Of a stretch of 64,000 nucleotides of DNA, positions 20,593 to 29,282 are shown one piece after another. Under the pieces are notes generated by a model that saw nothing but the letters and a program-made list of their open reading frames with translations, did not search any database and was not told the origin of the DNA. Numbering within the stretch: position 1 is the stretch's first letter; each line of letters begins with the position of its first letter. Source of the stretch: Halopseudomonas xiamenensis (GTDB taxonomy: Bacteria > Pseudomonadota > Gammaproteobacteria > Pseudomonadales > Pseudomonadaceae); assembly GCF_014219065.1 (NCBI RefSeq), contig NZ_JACLGO010000007.1, forward strand, positions 62,001 through 126,000, given 5' to 3'. The position numbers were made by a program, and so were the translations under genes.

Positions 20593-21792
20593 ATGGCCAA
20601 GATCAAACTCACCAAGTCCGCAGTCGATGCGGCACAACCTCAGGCGCAGCCCATCGAGCTGCGCGACACCCTCGTTCCCGGCTTCCTGTGCAAGATCACG
20701 CCGGCCGGCCGCAAGGTGTTCATGCTCCAGTACCGGACGAACGCCGGCGAGCGTCGCAAGCCCGCGCTGGGCCAGTACGGCGAACTGACCGTCGAACAGG
20801 CCCGTTCGCTGGCGCAGGAATGGCTGGCCCAGGTGCGCCGGGGCGGCGATCCGGCAGCGGACAAGGCCGAAGCGCGCAAGGCGCCGACGGTCAAGGAACT
20901 GTGCGTGCAGTTCATGGAGGACTACTCCAAACAGCGCAACAAGCCCAGCACACAGAAAGGCTACCAGAGCGTCATCGACCGCAACATCATCCCGATGATC
21001 GGCCGCCTGAAAGTCCGGGACGTGAAGCGCCCGGACATCGCCGGGATGATGAAGAAGATGGCGCACAAGCCAGCCGACGCGAACCGCACGTTCGGCGTCA
21101 TGCGTCGGATGTTCAACCTGGCCGAAGTGTGGGGCTACCGTTCCGACGGCACGAATCCATGCCGCCATGTCCCGATGTATCCCAACGGCAAAGCCACCCA
21201 CCTCATCAGCGACGAGGACATGGGGCGAATCTTCCGCCAACTCGACAAGCTGGAGGCGGAGGGGCTGGAGAACTACGTCATTCCCCTAGCGATCCGCTTG
21301 CAGTTCGAGTTTGCCGGCCGCCGCTCCGAAATCGTCGGCCTGCAATGGGATTGGGTCGATCTGGAGAGCCGGCGGGTGGTCTGGCCCGACAGCAAGACCG
21401 GCTGCATGTCGAAGCCCATCAGCGAGGAAGCCTACCGACTTCTCTCGACGGCCCCACGGCTGGAAGACTGCCCGCACGTCCTGCCATCGCCGAGCCGTCC
21501 AGGGCAGCACCTGACCACGGGCGAGTATTACAACGGCTGGAGCCGCGTCCTCAAGGCGGCAGGTGCGACGCATGTGGGGACGCACGGCATTCGCCATCGC
21601 TCGGCCACTGACATTGCCAACTCCGGCATTCCGGTCAAGGTCGGCATGGCGCTCACTGCGCACAAGACCGTGGCGATGTTCATGCGCTACGTCCACACCG
21701 AGGATGATCCGGTGCGCCAGGCGGCCGAACTGGTGGCGAACCGTCGAAAGACCATCACCGGGGCGCGGCGTGCCGAGGAGGCAGCGGCATGA
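20593..21792 (+). CDS. int: Tyrosine integrase of the element
   Basis: A 399-aa site-specific recombinase that excises and integrates the element. The N-terminal arm/DUF4102-like part (MAKIKLTKSAVDAAQPQ... LPGF-type ELRDTLVPGFLCKITPAGRKVF) is followed by a SAM-like core-binding domain and the catalytic domain with Arg in FAGRRSEIVGLQW, HGIRHRS, the second His in LTAHKT and the nucleophile Tyr in FMRYVHTED. The start is set by AAGGAGTCAGCT. It overlaps the next gene by 4 bases (ATGA). Its position at one end of the element, reading inward, is the Tn4371-family layout. Confidence 0.95.
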   Translation: MAKIKLTKSAVDAAQPQAQPIELRDTLVPGFLCKITPAGRKVFMLQYRTNAGERRKPALGQYGELTVEQARSLAQEWLAQVRRGGDPAADKAEARKAPTVKELCVQFMEDYSKQRNKPSTQKGYQSVIDRNIIPMIGRLKVRDVKRPDIAGMMKKMAHKPADANRTFGVMRRMFNLAEVWGYRSDGTNPCRHVPMYPNGKATHLISDEDMGRIFRQLDKLEAEGLENYVIPLAIRLQFEFAGRRSEIVGLQWDWVDLESRRVVWPDSKTGCMSKPISEEAYRLLSTAPRLEDCPHVLPSPSRPGQHLTTGEYYNGWSRVLKAAGATHVGTHGIRHRSATDIANSGIPVKVGMALTAHKTVAMFMRYVHTEDDPVRQAAELVANRRKTITGARRAEEAAA

Positions 21793-22955
21793 GCAAGAAG
21801 ACGCCTCCGGCGGCGGGGAAAAGCCCCGCCGCCTTGCCGGCCGGCTATGCCGGCATCCACGGCGGCATCGTCGAATTGCTCGATGCTGCGCGCCAGTCGG
21901 CGGTCCGCAGCGTCAATGCGCTGATGACGGCCAGCTACTGGGAAATCGGCCGCCGCATCGTGGAGGCCGAACAGCAGGGCAAGCGGCGCGCGGGCTACGG
22001 CGAACAGTTGATTGCCCGGCTGTCCGCTGACCTGACCACGCGCTTCGGGCGTGGGTTCAGTGCGGACAATCTGGAGAACATGCGTCGGTTCTTCCTCGCG
22101 TACCCCTGGTCTGCAATTTCCGAGACACTGTCTCGGAAATCTGGCAACGAGCTGGCTGCGGTGAAATCCGAGGCAGTGTCTCGGAAATTAGCTCTCTCCG
22201 AACTGGCGCAGGTGTTCCCGCTGCCGTGGTCGGCTTACGTCCGGCTGCTGTCGGTCAAGGACGACCATGCCCGTCAGTTCTATGAGGCCGAAGCCCTACG
22301 CGGGGGCTGGAGCGTGCGCCAGCTTGACCGGCAGATCGGCAGCCAGTTCTACGAGCGCACGGCGCTGTCCAAGGACAAGGCAGCGATGCTGGCGAAAGGT
22401 GCGGTGCCCAAGCCGGCGGATGCCGTCACGCCCGACGACGCGATCAAAGACCCCTATGTGCTGGAGTTTTTGGACCTCAAGGACGAGTATTCGGAGTCCG
22501 ATCTTGAGCAAGCCTTGATCCGGCGACTGGAATACTTTCTGCTGGAGCTGGGCGAAGGGTTCACCTTCGTGGGACGGCAGCGCCGGTTGCGCATCGACCA
22601 GACATGGTATCGGGTGGACCTGCTGTTCTTCCATCGCAAGCTGCGCTGCCTGGTCATCATCGACTTGAAGCTGGGCAGCCTGACCCACGCGGACGTGGGC
22701 CAGATGCACATGTACTGCAACTATGCCAAGGAGCACTGGGCGTATTCCGACGAGAATCCGCCCGTGGGCCTCATCCTCTGCGCCGACAAGGGCCACGCGT
22801 TGGCGCGGTACGCCTTGGAGGGGTTGCCTACCAAGGTCATGGCGGCCAACTATCGAACCGTGCTGCCGGATGCCGAATTGCTGCAACAAGAGCTTGAGCG
22901 CACGCGGCTCATACTGGAGTCTCGCAGCGGGATTCATCCTGAGACCGGTCAATGA
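21789..22955 (+). CDS. DUF1016 (YhcG-type) PD-(D/E)XK nuclease-family protein
   Basis: A 388-aa protein with an N-terminal helical DUF1016 region (ALMTASYWEIGRRIVEAEQQGKRRAGYGEQLI) and a C-terminal PD-(D/E)XK-like domain: Asp277 in YRVDLLFFHRKL and Asp292-x-Lys294 in VIIDLKLGSL. Members are common on mobile DNA near integrases and in restriction or defence loci; the biochemical role is uncertain. Residues around 110-140 form a linker repeating SE-x-x-SRK, encoded by a palindrome and a third repeat copy. It overlaps int, so it probably travels with the integrase rather than with the following cassette. Confidence 0.85.
   Translation: MSKKTPPAAGKSPAALPAGYAGIHGGIVELLDAARQSAVRSVNALMTASYWEIGRRIVEAEQQGKRRAGYGEQLIARLSADLTTRFGRGFSADNLENMRRFFLAYPWSAISETLSRKSGNELAAVKSEAVSRKLALSELAQVFPLPWSAYVRLLSVKDDHARQFYEAEALRGGWSVRQLDRQIGSQFYERTALSKDKAAMLAKGAVPKPADAVTPDDAIKDPYVLEFLDLKDEYSESDLEQALIRRLEYFLLELGEGFTFVGRQRRLRIDQTWYRVDLLFFHRKLRCLVIIDLKLGSLTHADVGQMHMYCNYAKEHWAYSDENPPVGLILCADKGHALARYALEGLPTKVMAANYRTVLPDAELLQQELERTRLILESRSGIHPETGQ
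22116..22140. repeat. Perfect 12-bp palindrome inside the DUF1016 gene
   Basis: ATTTCCGAGACA-C-TGTCTCGGAAAT. A third copy of one arm (GTGTCTCGGAAAT) lies at 22177-22189. All three are in frame and encode the repeated SRK-type linker. Confidence 0.8.
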
Positions 22956-22963
22956 TAGCGGGC

Positions 22964-23090
22964 GCATCCCGGCGTACCGCCGTCGGGCTCGCGGGCTGCG
23001 CCTCGCGCTTCGTGCCGAATCCGCGGCCATCCGGCTTTGATCCCGATCCCTGATGCCTCCGGCCCTTGAGGGCTTACGCGCTTTGCTTGC
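22964..23090. repeat. Direct repeat R1 (left flank of the defence cassette)
   Basis: A GC-rich non-coding block starting GCATCCCGGCGT and ending GCGCTTTGCTTGC. It is largely repeated at 28348-28467 and in weaker form at 33643-33748. The two strong copies bracket the RHH-ATPase-GHKL genes. Confidence 0.75.
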
Positions 23091-23200
23091 GTGGGAGCGG
23101 AGCCATCTATCGAGGCCACAACCGCTGCCATCCCTAGCTCATCATCTTGTCTGCAATTGTCGCCCGCACCCGTGTGCCACCAATGCGTGCGCCCTTACAC

Positions 23201-23230
23201 TTCGGTGCGTTTTGGTGCATTTCGGTGTAA
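23201..23230. promoter_or_regulatory. Three tandem 10-bp repeats, probable operator of the ribbon-helix-helix gene
   Basis: TTCGGTGCGT, TTTGGTGCAT and TTCGGTGTAA follow each other without gaps, one helical turn each, 38 bases ahead of the start codon of a ribbon-helix-helix protein. Tandem direct repeats are a usual target of such dimers. Confidence 0.6.
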
Positions 23231-23268
23231 GCTGGTGATCGAGTTCCATATTGGTTGATCCGCCGTTT

Positions 23269-23460
23269 ATGCCTCAATTGCAACCGATCAAGCGCTTCAC
23301 AGTCTCCCTTGATGTCGAGGACTACGAGGCTTTGCGCAAGCTGGCTGAGGCGCAACGTCCGCCGTTGCCGCTCCAGTACGTTGTGCGCTTGGCCATCCGG
23401 CGCTTTCTGGATCAGCCCGAGGGTACGGTTCTTCGGCGCATTGAGGACGACACACAGTGA
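23269..23460 (+). CDS. Small ribbon-helix-helix-like DNA-binding protein
   Basis: A 63-aa protein starting MPQLQPIKRFTVSLDVEDYEALRKLAEAQ, that is a beta strand (KRFTVSL) then two helices, ending near AIRRFLDQPEGTVLRRIED. This is the CopG/Arc-type shape. It precedes the large ATPase gene by 57 bases in the same direction, so it is probably the autoregulator of the cassette. Tandem repeats upstream support that. An upstream in-frame start at 23251 is possible. Confidence 0.65.
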   Translation: MPQLQPIKRFTVSLDVEDYEALRKLAEAQRPPLPLQYVVRLAIRRFLDQPEGTVLRRIEDDTQ

Positions 23461-23517
23461 AGCGAACAATGAAATTGGCTATGCCGATATAAAGGATGCG
23501 GTGCAGCGGGGGGGAGT

Positions 23518-26136
23518 ATGACGGTCCTGCAAGAAATACTTGAATGGTCTCAAGGCCGCCCAGCGTGGCAACGCGACGCGCTACGTCGGCTCGTACTCAA
23601 TGGCGAACTCTCCGACGATGACATCCGCGCACTCACCGAAGTTTGCAAAAGCGCGCATGGCCTCGCTGATCAGCAGGAAACCGCTCCCCTCGACACGGAA
23701 CATGTACCCGACACAACAGCAGGTGCTGCCCCTGTTTCTCTGGTATCAATCTTCCATCATCGCGGCGTGAATGCGCTGGCCGAGAACCAGACGCTCAACT
23801 TCGCACCTGGTCTCACCGTGGTTTATGGTGATAACGGCGCAGGCAAGACGGGCTATATCCGAATCCTCAAGGGCGCTTGCCGGGCGCGCGGGCAGGAGCA
23901 AATCCTGGGCAATGTCGTCTCCGGCACAGCACCACTCGCCCCGGTGGTTGCGATTAAGTACAAGATCGGGACCGAACCTGAACCACGGGAATGGACCGGG
24001 GCCGGCGAGGATGAGTTTGTTTCGCGCGTGAGCGTATTCGACACGCAATGCGCTGCCGTCTACCTGACCGAAAAAACCGATGTTGCCTTCCGGCCCTTCG
24101 GCTTGGACCTGTTCGACAAGCTCGTGAAGGCGTGTAAGGCCGTTCGCGCAGAACTCGAAAGCGAACAGCGCGCGCTTGCGTCAAACGCTCTCGTCGCTGT
24201 TCAGGCGCAGGTTCCCGAAGGTACAGCAGTTGCGAAGTTTCTAACGAACATCAGCTCCCTTACCAAGCCGGATGCCGTAGAGGCACTCGCGCGTCTCTCC
24301 CCGGAGGACGAGACTCGGCTTGCGCTTCTGGAGAAGTCGCTGCTCGACTTGCAGGCCAATGATCCCGAGAAGCTGATCCGGCAACTGACCCTACGCGCGG
24401 GTCGGGTTCAGACACTGGCCCGGCACCTCAAGGAGGTGGAAGCGGCGCTTTCGGTGGAGGCCGTGGCTGCCGTGTTCGATGCACGGACAGAAGGCCGCCG
24501 CAAGAGCGAGGAAGCAAAACGGCTGCGGGAGGCAACGTTTCCCGAAAGGATGCTGCCTGGAACCGGCACTGATCCCTGGATCGCGCTTTGGGAAGCGGCG
24601 CGTCAGTTCTCGCAGGAGTTGGCCTATCCAGGCAAGGCATATCCGGTCGTAGAAGACCGCGCTCATTGCGTCCTGTGCCAGCAGGACCTCGATCACGCAG
24701 CGTCCCATAGGCTCAAGCAGTTTGAAGCGTTCGTGGCTTCGACGACCGAACGTGAACTCCGGCAGATTAGGGAGAAATTCGCGCGTTTGCGAAAGGGCTT
24801 CACCGATCTCAGGACAACAACCGAAGCTGTTGACGAGGCGCTCAAGGAAATCCGCATCGAGCATGAGGCTGTTGCGGACACCATAGCCGCAGCGCTTTCA
24901 GTCAACGAGAATCGCCGCAAGACTGTCGCCGCAGCCCTCGGCGAAGACAAGGACCTCTCCCCCGAGTGTCCCGCCCTCGTGTCGGCCTCTCGTGACGCCG
25001 AGATGTTGGCTCAGGAAATCGAGGCTCGGATCAAGACGCTGCGCACCAGCCCCACCGATGAAACCCGCAAGCGCATGACAGCCGAGGTGCAGGAACTGCG
25101 CGCTCGTAAGATTCTGGCGACACATCAGCAGACTGTTCTTGATGATATCGAGCGTCGGAAGAAATACGCCGCTTACGGACTGTGCATCGACGAAACCAAG
25201 ACACAGACGATTACGCAGAAGAGCACTGCCGTCACGAAAACCGTCGTATCCCAGAAGCTCAAGCGGAGTTTCAAAGACGAACTGGTCAATCTGTCTTTCG
25301 GTCACGTCGAGGTCGAGTTAAAAGAACTTGGCGGTGCGGACGGCGTCTTCTATCACAAGCTTGCTCTTACGCGTGCGCCTGGCGTTGATTTGCCCAAAGT
25401 TGTAAGCGAGGGCGAGCAGCGCTGTCTCTCCATTGCTGCGTTCTTTGCGGAACTCAGCACCGCCGATGACCCCTCAGGCATCGTGTTCGATGATCCCGTT
25501 TCTTCGCTTGACTACCAGTGGCGCCAAGGTGTGGCGCGGCGCTTGGTGTTGGAGGCCAACACCCGACAGGTTATCGTCTTTACCCACGATGTCGTCTTCC
25601 TGCTTCTCCTCAAGCAATTCGCCGAGGAGTTGGGTGTCGATCAGTTTGACCAGCACGTCCGGTTCCTGTCCAAGGGTGCAGGTGTATGCACCGAGGAGCT
25701 TCCCTGGGTTGCGCTGCCGGTGAAGAAAAAAATCGGCTACCTGAAAAACGGCTGGCAAATAGCCGACAAACTTTCTCGCGAAGGTCATCAGGACGCCTAC
25801 GAGAAAGACGCCAAGTATCTTTACGGTTTGCTGCGGGAAGCGTGGGAGCGCGCCCTCGAAGAGGTACTTTTGGGCGGAGTGGTCGAGCGCTACAGACCGA
25901 GTGTTCAGACACAACAAGTTGCCCAGATCGCCGACATCACTCCCGAAGACTGCAAAACTGTTGAGACGGCCATGACAAAATGCTCGAAATGGCTGCCTGG
26001 CCATGATCAAGCTGCGGCGGCCCGTGCGCCGATACCCGGTACGGCGGAACTCAAGGCCGACATCGAAGCACTAGAAAACTGGGTGACGGCAGTACGCAAA
26101 CGCCGCAAGAAACCCGCGGAGGTGGCATCCGCATGA
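23518..26136 (+). CDS. Large SMC/RloC-like ABC ATPase with CxxC motif (putative defence protein)
   Basis: An 872-aa AAA_13-type ATPase. Residues 104-111 form the Walker A motif GDNGAGKT. Long helical stretches follow, with a central CVLC at 384-387 that recalls the zinc hook of Rad50 and RloC. The C-terminal half has the ABC signature-like SEGEQR (630-635), Walker B IVFDDP with D658/D659, the D-loop SSLD (662-665) and an H-loop in VIVFTHDVVF. The C-terminal 180 residues have no motif I recognise. RloC is an anticodon nuclease that responds to phage restriction escape, but I see no proof of that activity here. The gene overlaps the next by 4 bases, so the two products probably work together. 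Confidence 0.75.
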   Translation: MTVLQEILEWSQGRPAWQRDALRRLVLNGELSDDDIRALTEVCKSAHGLADQQETAPLDTEHVPDTTAGAAPVSLVSIFHHRGVNALAENQTLNFAPGLTVVYGDNGAGKTGYIRILKGACRARGQEQILGNVVSGTAPLAPVVAIKYKIGTEPEPREWTGAGEDEFVSRVSVFDTQCAAVYLTEKTDVAFRPFGLDLFDKLVKACKAVRAELESEQRALASNALVAVQAQVPEGTAVAKFLTNISSLTKPDAVEALARLSPEDETRLALLEKSLLDLQANDPEKLIRQLTLRAGRVQTLARHLKEVEAALSVEAVAAVFDARTEGRRKSEEAKRLREATFPERMLPGTGTDPWIALWEAARQFSQELAYPGKAYPVVEDRAHCVLCQQDLDHAASHRLKQFEAFVASTTERELRQIREKFARLRKGFTDLRTTTEAVDEALKEIRIEHEAVADTIAAALSVNENRRKTVAAALGEDKDLSPECPALVSASRDAEMLAQEIEARIKTLRTSPTDETRKRMTAEVQELRARKILATHQQTVLDDIERRKKYAAYGLCIDETKTQTITQKSTAVTKTVVSQKLKRSFKDELVNLSFGHVEVELKELGGADGVFYHKLALTRAPGVDLPKVVSEGEQRCLSIAAFFAELSTADDPSGIVFDDPVSSLDYQWRQGVARRLVLEANTRQVIVFTHDVVFLLLLKQFAEELGVDQFDQHVRFLSKGAGVCTEELPWVALPVKKKIGYLKNGWQIADKLSREGHQDAYEKDAKYLYGLLREAWERALEEVLLGGVVERYRPSVQTQQVAQIADITPEDCKTVETAMTKCSKWLPGHDQAAAARAPIPGTAELKADIEALENWVTAVRKRRKKPAEVASA

Positions 26137-28136
26137 GCAATGTCAACATCAAACGTGCCGTCGAGAATATTCGGGCGAACACGACCGTTTATACGCCCGT
26201 CGTCGAGATGATCGTTAATGCGATTCAGGCGATTGACGAAGCTGGCCGCAAAGACGGGAAAGTTCAGGTCCGCGCGCAGCGGAGTGCCCAGATCGAACAG
26301 GATGGAAGCTTGCCCGAGGTTACGGGCTTCGATATTGAGGATAACGGCATCGGCTTTACTGACGCGAACCGTAACTCCTTCGACACGCTCTACACCGACC
26401 TCAAGATCGCCGAAGGCGGCAAAGGATTCGGCCGATTCACTGGACTCAAGTATTTCGAAGACCTGCATGTCAAGAGTGACTACCACGATGGCATTGCCTT
26501 CAAAGCCCGCAGCTTTTCAATGGGCAAGGAGCACGAGATTATCGTGCACGAGAAGGTCGCACCAAGCGACAAGCAGGACACTGGCACAGTGGTCACTCTG
26601 GCGCCTCTGAAGGCGGGGCGCTCCTTCGACAAGAAGCTTTCGACCATCGCCCGCAGCCTCGCGGAGCGGCTGCTGCCGTATTTCATCACGCAAGATTACG
26701 TTTGCCCGGACATTGTTCTTTCAGAGCAGGACGGAAGCGGTGCGATCCGCTTGAATGACTTTGTGAGCAACGAATTGTCTGCCGTTATCCGGGAGATCGG
26801 CGTTGATCGCAAAACCTTCACGATCAAGGCTTCCGATACGGAGGAGGAATTTCTGGTTCGTGTGTTCAAACTCTACTCCCCTCGCAACCAGAAAAGCCGA
26901 ATCAGCCTTGTCGCGCACAAGCGGGAAGTCTCAGGGGCCGCGATCCACAAATATATCCCAGAGTTTGTGGACGAATTCTTCGAGAAAGACCGAGACGGAG
27001 AGATTGACAGCGCACGTAATTACATCATCAAAGCTTACGTTTTCGGGCCTTATCTGGACCGCAATGTTTCGCTGGAGCGTGGTGGGTTCGAGTTTCAAAT
27101 GGAGAGCGACCTGATTCTCGGGATTGGGCAAACCCAGATCGAGCAGGACGCTGCCTCTATCGCCCGTGAGGCGATGGGCGCAGATATTACGTTCCGGCAG
27201 GAAAAGAAGAAAGAGCGTGTGCAGTCCTATGTCGATGAAGAAGCTCCGTGGCACAAGGCCATTCTGGAAAGGATCGACCTGAACGGGATGCCCTATAACC
27301 CAAGCAATGAAGAGATCGAAACACGGTTGCAAAAGGAGAAATTTGCACAAGAGATTGCCATCAAGCGCGATGTGGCGAAGCTAATGGCTGAGACGAATTT
27401 CGAGGATGTGCAGGATAGCGTGATCGAGATCGTCAATAAAATCTCCGGCACCAGCAAGAATGATCTGATTCACTACATCGCATTACGCCGAAAAATCCTA
27501 GACATCTTCGGCAAGAGTCTTGAAATAGATGAATCTGGAACGTATTCCTCCGAAGGAGTTGTTCACGACATCATCTTTCCACGCAAGGGCGATACCGATA
27601 TCACGTCCTTTCACGATCACAATCTCTGGATCGTAGACGAACGCCTGAATTTCACTACCTACGTTTCCTCCGACCTTCCACTCAACGGTGGGAATACTGA
27701 TCGCCCGGACCTGTTGGTCTACAACAAGCGGGTTCTGTTCCGAGGTGATAACGAAGCGAGCAACCCGATTACGATCTTCGAGTTCAAGAAGCCGCAGCGT
27801 GACGACTTCGTGAATCCGTCTTCCCGAGAGGACCCGATCCAGCAGATAGTGCGCTACGTGAACGATATCCGGGACGGCAAGTACAAGACACCCGAAGGCC
27901 GAAAGATTCTTGTTGCCGAGAACACGCCGTTCTACGGCTACGTTGTGTGCGATCTGACGGCTAAAGTAGAAACCTGGCTTGAACGCGAAAAAAACTTTAC
28001 GCCCATGCCCGACCGGCTCGGCTGGTTCCAGTGGATGGGCAACATCAATCTCTATGTTGAGGTCATAAGCTGGGACAAAGTGCTGAAAGACGCGAAGATG
28101 CGCAGCCAGATTTTTTTCCAGAAGCTGGGAATCTAG
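26133..28136 (+). CDS. GHKL (Hsp90/MutL-type) ATPase with C-terminal PD-(D/E)XK-like motif
   Basis: A 667-aa protein. The N-terminal GHKL ATPase motifs are clear: N-box VEMIVNAIQAIDEA, DIEDNGIGF (residues 67-75) and GGKGFGRFTGLKYF. The middle is charged and unassigned. The C-terminal part has RPDLLVYN (Pro525-Asp526) and ITIFEFKKP (Glu550-x-Lys552), the spacing of a PD-(D/E)XK nuclease core, although no nuclease assignment can be proven by eye. Coupled translation with the SMC-like ATPase suggests a two-protein complex. Base composition is visibly less GC-rich than the element backbone, a sign of separate origin. Confidence 0.72.
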   Translation: MSNVNIKRAVENIRANTTVYTPVVEMIVNAIQAIDEAGRKDGKVQVRAQRSAQIEQDGSLPEVTGFDIEDNGIGFTDANRNSFDTLYTDLKIAEGGKGFGRFTGLKYFEDLHVKSDYHDGIAFKARSFSMGKEHEIIVHEKVAPSDKQDTGTVVTLAPLKAGRSFDKKLSTIARSLAERLLPYFITQDYVCPDIVLSEQDGSGAIRLNDFVSNELSAVIREIGVDRKTFTIKASDTEEEFLVRVFKLYSPRNQKSRISLVAHKREVSGAAIHKYIPEFVDEFFEKDRDGEIDSARNYIIKAYVFGPYLDRNVSLERGGFEFQMESDLILGIGQTQIEQDAASIAREAMGADITFRQEKKKERVQSYVDEEAPWHKAILERIDLNGMPYNPSNEEIETRLQKEKFAQEIAIKRDVAKLMAETNFEDVQDSVIEIVNKISGTSKNDLIHYIALRRKILDIFGKSLEIDESGTYSSEGVVHDIIFPRKGDTDITSFHDHNLWIVDERLNFTTYVSSDLPLNGGNTDRPDLLVYNKRVLFRGDNEASNPITIFEFKKPQRDDFVNPSSREDPIQQIVRYVNDIRDGKYKTPEGRKILVAENTPFYGYVVCDLTAKVETWLEREKNFTPMPDRLGWFQWMGNINLYVEVISWDKVLKDAKMRSQIFFQKLGI

Positions 28137-28347
28137 CGTGGCCGTCATGTATCTCTGAGTTGCGCTGGCTCAATAACTAGAGCGTGAGCCGGAAGAAGCG
28201 TCATCGTCGGGCATCCACGTTGCCGAGTGCCTGACCACCTTGCCGCCGCGTGTGGTGCTGGTGGAACGTTGCAGCAGGCGACCCAGCGGGCGAAGTTGCA
28301 GATTGAGCAGCGACAGCCTGACGAGAAATCCTAACCGTAGCATCCGT

Positions 28348-28467
28348 GCATCCCGGCGTTCCGCCGTCGGGCTCGCGGGCTGTGCCCCGCGCTTCGTGCC
28401 GAATCGCGGCCATCCGGCTTTGATCCCTGGCGCCTCCGGCCCTTGAGGGCCTGCGCGCTCCGCTTGC
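28348..28467. repeat. Direct repeat R2 (right flank of the defence cassette)
   Basis: Near copy of R1, sharing for instance CCGCCGTCGGGCTCGCGGGC and CGCGCTTCGTGCCGAATC, in the same orientation. Confidence 0.75.
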
Positions 28468-28500
28468 CGACAGGCGGGTGTGTGCAGTGGGCGGGGTGTG

Positions 28501-28659
28501 GGCGGTCTTGCTGTTCCCTTCACCGTATCACGGCGTTCTCGCCGTCAAGGGCTGCGCGTGCCTTGCACGCTGGCGGCCGTGGCCGTCTTCGACCCTGTGA
28601 CGGCTTGCGCTGCGCCGTGCTGGCGCCGGTTCCGGGCAATTCCGCCCGAGCAACCGGAG
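28501..28659. repeat. Leader repeat R4 upstream of the radC-like gene
   Basis: About 160 bases, matching 29283-29442 from GGCGGTCTTGCTGTTCCC to the ribosome-site region AACCGGAG. It ends 7 bases before the radC-like ATG, so both copies act as leaders of different genes. Confidence 0.75.
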
Positions 28660-28666
28660 CACGATC

Positions 28667-29176
28667 ATGACGCAACTGTCCTTTTCCTCGTTCGATTCCT
28701 CTCTGCTGGTGCGTGACGCGCAGGGGCGCTACCTGCCGGCGTCGGTGGATCAGATTCTTGATGCCGCGCGCCATGCCATCGACCAGAAAATGCAGCGGGG
28801 CATGTCCTTCACCTCACCAACCATCGTCAAGGAGTATCTGCGCACCAAGCTGGCTGGCTTCGAGCACGAAGTCTTCGCGGTGCTGTTCCTCGATTCGCAG
28901 CACTGCCTGATCGAATACATCGAGATGTTCCGGGGCACCATCGACAGTGCGTCGGTGTATCCGCGCGAGGTGGTCAAGGAAGCGCTGCGACTCAACGCGG
29001 CGGCGGTGATCTTCTCGCATAACCACCCCAGCGGGAATCCCGAGCCGAGCCAGGCTGACAGGCAGATAACCCAGCGGCTCAGAGATGCGCTTGCGCTGGT
29101 GGACGTGCGCACGTTGGATCACATCGTCGTCGGCGGTGAGTCCACAGAGTCCTTCGCCGAACGGGGGCTGCTTTAA
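28667..29176 (+). CDS. radC: RadC-like JAB-domain protein of the element
   Basis: A 169-aa JAB/MPN domain protein with the complete metal motif SHNHPSGNPEPSQAD (H-x-H-x10-D) and Glu in the N-terminal EHEVFAVLFLD strand. It lacks the helix-hairpin-helix part of chromosomal RadC. Short RadC proteins are a fixed part of Tn4371-type and many other integrative elements; the molecular function is not settled. The ATG follows the duplicated leader R4 (CCGGAGCACGATC). A terminator follows. Confidence 0.9.
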   Translation: MTQLSFSSFDSSLLVRDAQGRYLPASVDQILDAARHAIDQKMQRGMSFTSPTIVKEYLRTKLAGFEHEVFAVLFLDSQHCLIEYIEMFRGTIDSASVYPREVVKEALRLNAAAVIFSHNHPSGNPEPSQADRQITQRLRDALALVDVRTLDHIVVGGESTESFAERGLL

Positions 29177-29178
29177 CC

Positions 29179-29203
29179 AAGGGGGGGCCTCGGCCCCCTT
29201 TTT
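29179..29203 (+). terminator. Terminator after the radC-like gene
   Basis: AAGGGGGGGCC and CGGCCCCCTT form a GC-rich stem followed by TTT, right after the stop codon. Confidence 0.75.
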
Positions 29204-29282
29204 GCTGCGCCTTGTGTCGAACTCTCCGGCCCTGCGGGCCTGCGCGCTGCGCTTGCGTCCGTGCCTTCGTTGGAGGTGGGGA

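Larger units (their letters stand above)
28137..28666. other. Non-coding stretch with repeats R2 and R4
   Basis: About 530 bases between the GHKL gene and the radC-like gene. It is made mostly of R2 (28348-28467) and R4 (28501-28659). No gene with plausible protein sequence was found on either strand. Confidence 0.7.

Noticed and set aside
22116-22140. Terminator inside the DUF1016 gene
   Set aside because: The stem has no T-run on the coding strand, the reading frame continues through it, and the catalytic domain lies downstream.
23518-26136. Calling the large ATPase RloC
   Set aside because: Walker, signature and CxxC motifs are RloC-like, but I cannot identify the anticodon-nuclease active site, and RloC is not usually coupled to a GHKL protein.
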